From Malania oleifera (taxonomy: Eukaryota > Streptophyta > Magnoliopsida > Santalales > Ximeniaceae), in assembly GCF_029873635.1 (NCBI RefSeq), contig NC_080419.1, forward strand, positions 63,833,040-63,897,039: DNA of 64,000 bases, written 5' to 3'. The stretch's first letter is position 1. Every line of letters begins with the position of its first letter. Shown here piece by piece: positions 24,145-35,100 of this stretch. The translations under genes were made by a program, and so were the position numbers. A model generated the notes under the pieces. It searched no databases, was not told the origin of the DNA, and saw only the letters and a program-made list of their open reading frames with translations.

Positions 24145-26341
24145 TTATCTTAAAGTAAGTAAGTAAAAGAAAATTTTTTTTAAAAATAATTAATAAAAAA
24201 TAATTAAAAATAAATAAATAATTAAAAATTAAAATTAAAATTTAAAAAAAAAATAATATAAAAATAATTAAATTATTATTATTAATTAAATGATATAATA
24301 TAATATAATAATATAATATATTATATTATATTATAATATAAGATTATATATATATATATATATATATATCTATATAATAATCAAAAGCTTCTTAAAGAAG
24401 CTATCTTCATTACAATTCCAAATTTCAATTTGGAATCAGCCTCTCCGCATTTCTCTTCTCCAGGCTTCTCAGACCGTCCGCGCGTCTCCGTCTCCATCTC
24501 TCTCTCTCCCCTCATTTCTCGATGAATACTCAATCGATCGGAAAACGAAAGGGGTCGTTGGGTTCCTAGCTCCGCCACCGACATTTCTACTAGAGCAGAT
24601 TTTTCATAAGAACGACTTAGGCACAACTCCTAGGAAAAGGTAATTTTTCCCCATTTCTCAATTTCGCTATTAATATGCGGTTAAATCAATGATCAGGCAC
24701 CACCACTGGATCCTAATCGTCGATATCGTCATTTTGGCATAGATAATTTTTTAATTGGGATTTTCTAGACCCTACTCCAAAGCGAGAGTGGGATTTGAAA
24801 ATTTTGGCAATTTGACTAAATTTAAAGGTATATTTATTTATTCAGGAATTATGGTCTTAGGAAATATTTAAATAATATTTTAATCAGGAATAATTTATTA
24901 TAGTTAGAAATTTTTGATTCAGGATCCGGGTGAGCGCCATAGGTATTTTTTCGGAGTCCCTGTTGGTGTAGTTCAAGAAACCAGGTATGGAAAAATTATA
25001 TATTAAATCAGATTTTATGAAATTAAAGGCAATAATTTATGTTATATTTTATGTATGTTTTTGTGTGAATTATTAAAATGTCAGCCATGAAATTTATGTT
25101 TTCTGAGCCTAGAATTGTCGATATAGTTATGTATATGTGAAAGTGAACGAATGAAAGTGAAAAAAATTTTCTGATGAATTAAATAAGAAATGAAATGTAT
25201 TTTGAGCATATAAATGTTAAATATGGGTTGGCTTATTTTATGAGAAATATGTATGAATTTTACTATTAAATTGTGTGGTATGAATTTTACTATTAAATTG
25301 TGTTGTATGAGAATATGTGCAAATTATATGTTAAATGTATGAGATGCAGGCTAAATAAGTAAAGTAATAAGAATAAAATATGATATGGATAATGTTGCCT
25401 GTGTATGTTAAATGCAGTCATGTAAAGGTACGACAGCTGAAAGCCGGGTTAGCAGATCTAGCTCATTTCTATATGGACTAACTGATGACAGCTAAAAGGA
25501 GCTGTGTTAGATTCTAGCGCATTTCTATGTGGACTAACAAATGACGGCTAAAGAGTGGCTGTAGTACAAAGGAATGAAATGAAAATGTAATGAAATGAAA
25601 TGACAGGGAATGACAATGCAATGAAATGAAATGTGAAATGTGAATGATACAAATGGGAAAGAGTCACTTAAAGTGAAACACAAGGAAATGTTAAGTTATG
25701 AACATGAAAGAATGTGAATGATTGAATAACGATGTAAAGAATGATGTACTATAATATTAGAAGTATTTATGTACGTAGAACATGTTACGATTGGGCGAGG
25801 CATACTCTTCGCCTGAGGGCTTGCTGAGTAAGGTGAGTGCACTAGTAGCTTCAGATGTGGCAGTAGTTGCATAACGCACTAGGGTAGAAGGAACCTACTT
25901 GTATGGGCGGGTAGAATTCCCTATCCTTAGGGCCTTTATCGGTAAACTATTGTTGAATGTGTGAGTACAGGATTAATTTATCACTTGAGGGCTTACTGAG
26001 TAAGGTGAGTGCCTTGGTATGCTTTAGTTGCGACCTTTGGGTTGCCTAGGTATCAGAGCAGAGAAGTGCTACTTGTATGGACAGGTAATCACTCCTATCC
26101 TCGGGTAATCTCGTGGGTTAAACATTTGTATGTGTTTGATTAGGTTTAGGGAATGAAAAATTATGTTAACGATTCTCAAATATTAAATAATATGTCATAT
26201 ATAAACTCATGTTGGCCACACACTGTTTTAATATATTGTTTCTTTCCTTACTGAGATGTGTCTCACCCGAATATGAAATTATCTTTTTTAAAAGTTCCTT
26301 GAGATCGAGCTTAAAGAGCTCGAGATTTTATAGCATTTTTA
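23892..26341 (+). mobile_element. Gypsy LTR copy, incomplete
   Basis: It starts TGTAATAACCCGG, aligns over most of its length (reverse complement) with the LTR at 9536-12104, and loses similarity after the text ATTTTATAGCATTTTT near 26341, before the expected LTR terminus. It includes AT microsatellites near 24105-24141 and 24340-24370 and the paired CTTACTCAG-type modules near 25800-26110. Confidence 0.75.
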
Positions 26342-27289
26342 GCCCCACGTTTGATCCTAGGCCTATTCGTCTGCAAAATCGCATCAAGTTAATTGTTCTT
26401 TCTTTATTTCTAATTCTTTGGTGTTTTTCATGCATCTCTTTCTCTTCTTTCTTTTATTTTTGATCCCTCCCTTTTACTTTCCTAAATTCTTCACATTTAT
26501 GTAATGAGGATTCACAAACCAATTACGTGCACTTGCTTTATTACCACTAAGTGTACATATAGTGTCAGAAGCAATCTTGAGATACATACCAAAATAACTT
26601 GAGATACAACCCGAAACATAACAAATTGATTTTATATATATATATATAGACACACACACACACACGTAATTACACAATTAGATGTGTATGTAATTGGTTT
26701 GGCTCAATAATCTATACCAATTAATATGCATTGCAATATGTAATTACATAATTGATTCGATTTCAATAAACTCATAATCATATATTTAAGTAATTATAGT
26801 ATTTAATACACATGTTAATTGAAATTAAACTAATTAATTAATATTATAGTTCAAAATTTTATGTACATAACTTGTGATTATGGACAATTTGACGTATACA
26901 ATTGATTTAATATATATATATATATGTATATATATAAAATTACATAATTAATTTGATTTAGATGTATATATTATAAAATTACATATAATTTGATTTACAT
27001 ATATAGGTACGAAGTTAATTATGATATATTTGAAATTCAACTACATAATTACAAAGTTATATCATTATCATTATAAATCAAATATTTTTCAATTGAATAA
27101 CATGTCAAATAACTCTTAAGGTGGTGGCAGGATGTGGCAGATAGCATTTGAATTATAAGTTTTCACTTAATATTAATAACTGATTTCACATACTTTAGAA
27201 TTAAATGGATAGGAGAGTTTAACCTATGTGTAAGCATGTAAAGTGATAAATAAGTCTAATATTTTATATTAATAAGTCATAAATTAAGC
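26342..27289. other. AT-rich stretch without recognised genes
   Basis: No coding region or transposon domain is recognised. It contains a TA run followed by a CA run (about 26634-26665) and several AT-rich tracts. Confidence 0.5.
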
Positions 27290-27298
27290 AATAAGGTA

Positions 27299-27592
27299 AC
27301 GACTTGGAGTTTTTTCTCAATTTATCTTTTTCTTTAAATATATTAAATTATACCTTTTTTGAAAAAATAATTCCTGAAATTACTCTAACGTAATCTTTCT
27401 ACTTGATTCAACGAGATTTAAACAAATCTCGGTAGACCAAGTAGTGGGATTTGCCACGTATCACGCCCAAGATAAACATAGGCAAATCTTACTATTTGGT
27501 CTAATAAGATTTGCATTGACACGTGTCTAAATCAGATTGAACTGTCATTTAAATCCCGCTACTTGGTATAGCGAGATTTGTTGTGCATATGG
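27299..27592 (+). repeat. Left terminal inverted repeat of Mutator-like element
   Basis: It pairs with 30822-31037 at what looks by eye like roughly 80% identity. The phrase CTACTTGG.TCA.CGAGATTT occurs in both, and a diverged extra module (CCGCTACTTGGTATAGCGAG, 27556-27575) lengthens this side. Confidence 0.68.
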
Positions 27593-27925
27593 AAGGTTAG
27601 TGAATTTATCAATAACGGAAAATTTGACAAAATCGAGAATTAGTTATAAATTTTTAAAAAATACATTAATAAATTTTATTATTTGGGGAAGGTTGATGAA
27701 TTTATCAATAAGGGAAAGTTTGATAAAATCAAGAATTAATTATAAATTTTAAATAAAAAAATTAATAAATTTTGTTATTTAGGAGAATGTTGATGAATTT
27801 ATTAATAAGGGAAAGTTTGACAAAATCGAGAAAAATTTTAAAATAAAATATTAATAAATTTTTTTATTTAGAGGAAAGTTGAAGGATTTATCAATAAGAG
27901 AAAGTTTGACAAAATTGCAAATACA
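27591..27925. repeat. Tandem repeat of about 88-95 bases, 3.6 units
   Basis: Each unit carries GTTGATGAATTTATCAATAA or a close variant, GGGAAAGTTTGACAAAAT and an AATAAATTTT-rich tail. The units start near 27591, 27686, 27781 and 27870. The array lies inside the Mutator-like element between its left TIR and the inserted LTR. Confidence 0.8.
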
Positions 27926-29239
27926 AAAAAAGACACAAATTGGGGAATTGTGTTCACTGAGATACAACAAAAACAACAGAGGAAGTGGAATTTTGAGGGT
28001 TAATTAAGATAGGAAAACTAGGAAATGGGCAAAGCGCAATGACTATCTCAATCCCTCCTTGTTCTACTTCTATGAAAAACCTGGGAGTCTTAATTTCTCT
28101 GTCGATTAATTTTTCATACTTCATCTAATTATTAAGATTATTAGTTAACAATTTCAATAAAAATAATTATTAATTAATATTTAAATATTTTCTACTTAAT
28201 AAAATAATAGAAGATTTGTCACGACCTGCTCATTTTCCACACATTTTTTTTATAATAATAATATCATCATAAAATTAATACCACATATCTCACCTTTCAG
28301 CTCAGTAAGTCACAATCCACTTGGACCCGTGGGTACCAAAGATATATCAGAACATACAGCAGAAGCCTAAGCAGCAGAAAATGTACAATCGTATTCATAC
28401 CATCATATCATACATCACAGTGTACTAGAGTTACTACAATCATTATACTTCCATATATATACATCTCAAAAATGCAATCAAGGGACAATTCCCACAAAAC
28501 TATACTATTCCTACCAAAAACTTACCCTTCAAAAAGGGCAAATAAGCCACACTATGTTAGTGGGGCTTTTCCCGCTCTCCTATCTAGGACTCCTGAAAAT
28601 TTTACAAAATTTAGGGGTGAGACACCTCTCAGTAAGGGAAATAAACTAATACCAGTGTGTGGCAACATGAGTATACCGTGTTCTACATATACCATACATA
28701 ACATATTCAATACTATTTATCAAATCTGGGAAAACATATGTATATCAAAATATGGCAGAACATACTGCATTTTCATAACCATTTCTCATCTCATATCATC
28801 ATAATAATGACATAAAAACCATCCTGGTAGGTTAACTGACTGTTGTCATGTATTACCCCCACATGACTGGATTGTGTGGCCCGAAGGCGAGACCTGACAA
28901 TGGTTGGCCGACCACTGCCAAGTTAATAGTCTAATCTGTAGGTTCGATGGGTCTACCCAGACTGGTCCTTACACCAGGGGCGATAACAACACACTTCTTG
29001 AAAATAACCACATCGACCATCCAATCTCACACCACTCCGTATAGCGGCGTTAACACAAATATCATGATCACAAAGACCATGGACACATAGCAACGGTACC
29101 GTGCAAGTGTTTACCTAAACCAAGCCAACCAGGTTCTGATATCATATACATATACTAAAATCGTAATACATATATATCTCATATCATTCATTTTCACATC
29201 AATCATATCATTTGCATATATACGTGTATCATGAAAATC

Positions 29240-29470
29240 ATCGGCCCGTACGCCGATATTACACATTTTATCATAACACGCCCTGTAAGCTGGCAAACCA
29301 CATAGCACAACCCGTACGCTGACAATTCACATAGTTCGGCCCGTACGCCGGCAAATCTCATAGCACAGCTCGTACGTTGGCAAATCTCATCCACATAGCA
29401 CAGCCCGTACGCCGGCAAATCACATATATATATATATATATAAATATCTCAGCCCGTACGCCGGTTTTCC
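29240..29470. repeat. Tandem repeat around CCCGTACGCCGGCAAAT
   Basis: About six copies of a roughly 40-base unit contain GCCCGTACGCCGG or a close variant, followed by CAAAT and a CATAGCACA spacer. It lies within the solo LTR. The units are locally CG-rich in an AT-rich setting. Confidence 0.8.
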
Positions 29471-30126
29471 CATCATAAAAATCCATGTTATCCACATTCC
29501 CAGAAAATAGTATTTCACAACATTTTTACTCATGCCACACAATCGGATTTTCACATATTCAATATATCATCATTTAAACAGTATTTTCCAAATATAGATT
29601 TTATATATATATATACATTTTCCGCAAATGAGATTCTATATAAATATATACATACATTTTCTTAAAACAACTAGTTTAGTTTATCCCCTTACCTGAATCC
29701 TGCAAAGCCCCTAAGAAAACCTTCCCTGCACCCGCAGGGTTCTCAACTCAATACCCCTGAAAATGAAAACTCGTAGAATTAAAGTTTAGTATTTTCGTAC
29801 GTACAACATTTTCTATATCTATCACAAAGTCAAATTTAGCTTAAAAAGTCTTACCTCAACTTATGGATGATTCTCAATGTTCCCAATCAACACCCCTCGA
29901 AATGAAAATTCCCAATATTTAAGTTTAGTATTTTTAAGCGTATAACACTTTTCTCAACTGTCATAAATCCAAATATTGAGTAAAAAGTCTTACCCTAGAT
30001 TTGGGATGGTTTCCACCTTACTTTCACCGACGATCTGCTCCGGTAGATTTGGAGAGAACTTTCCCAAGAGAGTCGTGGTGACTTCAGATTGTCGATCTGG
30101 CAAAGATCTGGCCCGAAATCGACGAA

Positions 30127-30189
<63 letters not shown>

Positions 30190-30222
30190 CGAAGGGGAGA
30201 GAGAGAGAGAGAGAGAGAGAGG
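30127..30222. repeat. GA microsatellite
   Basis: Long GA runs are interrupted twice. They belong to the solo LTR and read as CT on its own strand. The open frames here on either strand are low-complexity by-products. Confidence 0.9.
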
Positions 30223-30821
30223 AAGAATAACTTAATTAGGAAGTTAAATCCGGATTTTTTCATATTTATAGGACAGCGAAATTCATCGACGAGCCTGACC
30301 TTCGTCGATGAGTCCTTCACAAATTTCGTTGACGAAATCCACTCCTCGTCGACGAAATTCAGTCGGCTCAAAAACCTCTCTCGGTATTTTCTCGTTGACG
30401 AGCCCTCTATGTTCGTTGACGAATTTTCTTAAGCCTTCGTCGACAAATCCCCTATATTCGTCGACGAAGCCCTGTGATCCCTTTTTCTGTTTTCTTCCCA
30501 AAGTTCAATGTCGTCGACGAACTCCTTCTGTTTTCGGTCTCCATTTCCCCTATCTTTATTATTTAAATACCATTCTAAATTCGGGTCGTTACAAGATTTC
30601 TCTATTTAATTAAATATAATCTTGCTATTAGTGTATAATTGTAATGTATGACTGCTATATTAATTTATGATAAAAATAATATTTTTAACTAAATTATAAA
30701 TTGTAATTTACTCTATATGAAAATTTAAATTAATAAATGATTCTTCCCTCTAATTATTTAATTAATCATTATTATAATAAATAAATAAATAAGTAAAATA
30801 CAAAAAATTTCATATGCACAG

Positions 30822-31037
30822 CAAGTAGCGAGAGTTACTTATGTTTAGCTTAGGCGTGACACGTAACAAATCTTGTTAGTTAGTTTAGCGAGATTTGTTT
30901 AAATCTCGATGAACCAAGTAGCGAGATTACGTCAGAATCATTTTGGTAATTATTTTCTAAAAAAAGATATTATTTAATATATATATATATTTAAAAAAAA
31001 AAGAGATAAATGGAGAAAAAACTCATAAGTAGTTGAC
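30822..31037 (-). repeat. Right terminal inverted repeat of Mutator-like element
   Basis: It is the reverse complement of the left repeat, ending with GAGAAAAAACTC near 31015-31024 plus a short variable tip. It is followed by the 9-base direct repeat AATAAGGTA. Confidence 0.65.
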
Positions 31038-31051
31038 AATAAGGTAAGGAC

Positions 31052-31657
31052 TAGGGGTGTATACGGTTCGGTTCGGTTCAGTTTTGGCCAGAACCAAAAA
31101 TCGAACCGAAATTTTTGGTTTTGGGATTTCCAAACCGATTCGAAACCGAACCGAAATTATGCTTTAATGGAAAACCAAAAATTTGGCGATTTGGTTGCGA
31201 TTTTTTGGTTTTAAACCTATTTTTTTTACAAAAAAAAAAACCTTTATTTTTCATAAAATTGTTGAAATTTATTGAGCATTTTAATTTTTTATAGGGACTC
31301 ATAATTTTAACAAAATAAAATATGTTGGACATTTTTCACAAAAATAATCTTTATTTTTCATAAAGTTTTTAAAAATTTATTGAAATTTTTTTTTTCTATA
31401 ATGGTTATATGGCTATATTGCATGCTATATTTTTAGTAGCCATATTATATATATATATATATTATATAAATTGATTTTTCGATTTTTTTCGGTTCGGTTT
31501 CAACATAAAACCGAAACTGAAACTGAAATTGAAACCGAAACCGAACCTTTTTATTTTTAAAAACTGCAATCAAAACCGAAAACCAAAAATAAAAAAACCA
31601 AACCGTTTATGGTTTCGGTTCGGTTTTCAGTTTTTCAGTAATTTTTGTATACCCCTA
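31052..31657. mobile_element. hAT-like MITE with short inverted termini
   Basis: It starts TAGGGGTGTATAC and ends GTATACCCCTA, forming a terminal inverted repeat extended inward by GGTTCGGTT/AACCGAACC-rich subterminal blocks on both sides. The flanks GTAAGGAC (31044-31051) and CTAAGGAC (31658-31665) form an 8-base duplication with one mismatch, as expected for hAT elements. No coding capacity is visible. The subterminal AACCGAA and TTCGGTT repeats are typical of transposase-binding arrays in this kind of MITE. Confidence 0.75.
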
Positions 31658-31665
31658 CTAAGGAC

Positions 31666-32177
31666 AGAGCCGTACATTTTATTAATGTGAATTTTATCCT
31701 TAAATAAGTTGATTGCCATCACATGGGAAAGCCATAAACACAGGTGTGAACGCAAGGCCGGGGCTTTGGGAATTCAGAGTCCAAACTAATTAGCATTCCG
31801 AAAGAAGATTTTATAGTCACGAGGAAAAGAAGGAGGACACAACGAATGTCCAGTCATGTTGCGGCACGACCTAACATTTTCTACGTGGCCTTCTCTGATT
31901 GCACATTCAAACTGTTCTTACGACCCACCAGTACGATTACCGCTTCTGTTGCCCTGCCAGCCGGTCCAGACCAGCTCTTGACTTTCTTAGGCGGGCCCAA
32001 AACATTTCCAAAGAAATCCTTTACATCCTTAGCAATTTTTTTTAATAAAAAAAAAAAAAGAAAGGAGGAAAAATCCTTTTCATCAGGAAGAGCAAGGAAA
32101 TATGCATATGGTCCCTTTGAATTTTCTAAATACGTTAATTTTATGCAGCAAATAATATTATATAGATACGGTGTAAG
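31666..32177 (+). promoter_or_regulatory. Upstream region of the glutathione peroxidase gene
   Basis: About 510 bases separate the MITE from the start codon of the peroxidase gene. This must hold the 5' leader and proximal promoter, but no confident TATA box or known element could be placed. The long open frame across 31846-32292 overlaps exon 1 in another frame and is not considered a gene. Confidence 0.4.
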
Positions 32178-35100
32178 ATGTTTGAAAGACTGCATTTGTG
32201 GAGATTCGCTCACTGGGTTTCTCTTCTGTTTTTGGTCATTGCTTTCTTCTTCTCCTTCTACAGTTACCCATCTCCTTGTTCTGAAGATATGACTCAAGAA
32301 ATCCCCAAATCAATATATGATTTCACAATCAAGGTATTGGGTTTTGAACTTATGAATGTTATCCTTTGCTTCTGAATATGGTTCCTCAATGGCTGTCTGT
32401 CTGTCGATTTTATCTTTCTTGTTTTCAATCATGCTTATCTTCTTCTTTTTTAGCCATTTGTACTTTGATTTTAATTTTATCATTTTTGAGCCTGATAGAT
32501 ATTTTGACTTCATTATTAAAAACTTATGTGTTTCACTTGATCATCATCTTACTTTGAGGAAATTTTTTTTGTCGTGTTACTATATTTGCTGTATCCATTC
32601 TCTTTAGTTTACAATTTTTTGACTGATGATTGATTTTCTAAGGTGCGAAACTGTTCATCAAAACTTTTATGGATGTACCTTATGAATTTGTTTTCCGTCT
32701 TTGAGTTCTCAGTAATCAATAGCAAATTTGAAGGTAGTTTTTGGAAGTATGGAATTTGGATTTCTGTGAACAAAATAGTATAAATTTATATTGTTTTTTA
32801 CTCAAACTCACATAAATTCAAATTCAAGACTTTAATTCCATGCTCTCAAATATGAGAAAGAAGTATTTATGCGTGTGTGGGAGTGTGTGTGTGAGACACA
32901 TGAAACTCTTAGCTGATGGAGAAGCTATTATTGGGGCTTGAAGTTCCCTTTCCCATAGCTTTTTTTGGCACTCATGTAAACTTTTGCTATTTATTTTTCT
33001 TCTTTTTATTGTTGTAGTTGTTTATTCCCCCCCCCCCCCCCCCTATGAGTTAATGAACTATGTGCAATAAACCACATAATCACTGCATTTTTATAATAAA
33101 AAATAACAATAACAATTTGATCACTTTTGATTGGCAAGTGTTACGGATGCAAATGTATAAGCCCGGTCCTCTACATCTCATGTTTAGGAGAGGATCCTTT
33201 CGGGGTCAAGGAGGGAATTCTTGGCTGGACTTTCCATTTGTTCCTTATTATTCTTCCTTCTAGTCAAAGTTGAAGGACTCTTTTCTATTATGAAATATTC
33301 AACGTTACAGTTTATATATAATACATAAGAAAGGGAACAATATCCCAAGAATAATTTCAAGAATAATGCCTAAATATCTGCTAATGAAGAATAATTAAGT
33401 ATCTGCTCTAATAACTGTACAATAATCTATAGATGTAAGGTGAAGATATTTCTCTAATACCCCCCCTCAAGTTGGAGCATGAAGATTCATAATGCCCAAC
33501 TTGCGTGATAAGTCTTGGAAGGGTTCGCTACCCAAAGCTTTGGTGAAGATATCAGCAAGCTGTCTGTGGGTAGGAATGTGTTTACTGAAGATGAGGCCAA
33601 CCCGTAACTTTTCACGAACAACATGACAATCAATTGAATGGGTAACTAGCCCAGCTGATTGAAAAAACCGGTGATGGAGCAGCGAGTGAGTGGACAACTA
33701 GCCCAATCCAAATCAGAATAGGCTGAGACTTGAAGAGTGTTGGCAGTAGAAAAAGTTAAGCCTTGGCCTAGAGATGCCTTAATGTACCGAAGAACACATA
33801 CAACATCATCATAATGTGGTTGTCTGGGCTGGGGCAAAATTTGGCTTAGAATGTTGACTAGAAATACAATGTCGGGACGAGTGATGGTGAGATATATCAA
33901 AACCCCAATGAGTCGTCGAAACAAGCTTGGATTGAAGAGAAGATCACCATCAGTATTATTGAGCTTAAGGTTTTGTTTCATGGGAAAGTTGATAGGACGA
34001 ACACTAAGATGACCGCTATCAGTGAGGATGTCAAGAGCATATTTTCGTTGATTAAGAAATATTCTAGTGGGAGAGCTAGCAACTTCAAGGCTAAGGAAAT
34101 ATTTCAGTTTGTCAAGATCCTTGAGTTTGAATTTTTGAGCAAGCATGACCTTGAAATTGCTAATATTAGAGAGATCATTACCTGTCATGAGAATGTCATC
34201 AACATAAACAAGTATGAGAGTAAAAAGGCTAATCCTAAGAGCGGGTGAAGAGAAAGTGATCGGCTTGAGATTGGGTGAAACCCTCAGCAAGTAAAACAGT
34301 AGATAATTTAGAGAATCAATTGCGAGAGGCTTGCTTAAGACCATAGAGTGATTTTTGAAGATGACAAACACGAGTTTCCCCTTGTGTGCAATAATCTGGT
34401 GGAGGGGTCATATAAACCTCTTTATTGTGGTCACCATAGAGAAAAACGTTGTTGACGTCCAATTGAAGGAGATGCCAATTCCAAGTTGCAGCCACTGCAA
34501 AAACACACCTAATAGTAACTAGTTTAGCAACAGGAGCAAAAGTGTCATGATAATCCAACCCTTCTACCTAAGTGTAGCCCTTGGCCAGAACGCGAGCTTT
34601 GTCTCTCTCTATGGATCCATCAGCCTGAATTTTTTTTTTTAACACCCACTTACAATCAATTGTTTTTTTTTTTTTTTTCCAGATGGAAGGAGTTGAAGAA
34701 TCCAAGTGTGATTGGCTTCTAAGGCTTGGATTTCAACAGCCATGGCATCACGCCAATGTGGGTGGTGCACAACTTGAGAATATGAGGTAGGGTCGGGATG
34801 TTGGGACATAATAAAAAGAAAAGCCAAATGATAATTAGAAAAACGATGATAAGATAAAAAAGAGGAAAAACAATGAACCGTACCCGAGGAAGATCTTGAA
34901 ACTTGTGAAGCTGTGGAGGACTTTGGTAGAAGAGGGCAAATATAATCGTCCAAGAGGGATGTGTGACAACTCGTTTTGGCCGTGAAGAGATGGGTGGAGG
35001 GGGTGGTGGGGAAGAGGGTGAGGCCGTGAGGGTGAGGATACCAAGGGAGAAAGAGGGAGAGATGAGGGACTAGGGATAGGTATGTTTGGTTGGGTAGGTA

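Larger units (their letters stand above)
28217..30593 (-). mobile_element. Solo gypsy LTR, TSD AGATT
   Basis: In plus orientation it starts TGTCACGACC and ends GGGTCGTTACA, flanked by AGATT on both sides (28212-28216 and 30594-30598). No internal retroelement region is present. Read on the minus strand it carries a TCGTCGACGA-type motif array (about 30280-30530), then a GA-rich microsatellite (30127-30222), then a tandem array near 29240-29470. The order of landmarks resembles the Tekay-like LTR at the left end of the window. Confidence 0.88.
27299..31037. mobile_element. Non-autonomous Mutator-like element with long TIRs
   Basis: The ends form a long inverted repeat: GAGTTTTTTCTC near 27307 and ACGTAATCT...GAGATTTAAACAAATCTCG near 27390-27445 recur as reverse complement near 30890-31030. 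The repeat is about 200 bases long, with an extra copy of one module on the left to about 27592. A 9-base direct repeat AATAAGGTA flanks it (27290-27298 and 31038-31046), the length typical of Mutator-like elements. No transposase was found. It was later split by a gypsy solo LTR (28217-30593); without it the element is about 1.36 kb. Confidence 0.68.

Noticed and set aside
24105-24370. AT-rich tracts as a possible matrix-attachment or origin site
   Set aside because: They are simple AT microsatellites inside a gypsy LTR and nothing specific supports another role.
29240-29470. CRISPR-like regularly spaced repeats
   Set aside because: The repeats are degenerate and the spacers repetitive, and the array sits inside a plant LTR; no cas genes are present.
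29976-30371. Open frames rich in Arg/Glu or Leu/Ser
   Set aside because: They are translations of a GA microsatellite within a solo LTR.
31846-32297. Open frames of 138-148 codons on both strands upstream of GPX
   Set aside because: They overlap the peroxidase first exon in other frames, have no recognisable motif, and the true exon reads in a third frame with a matching splice site.
33028-33042. Poly-C run in GPX intron 1
   Set aside because: A homopolymer with no associated structure; it may vary by sequencing error, so no function is claimed.
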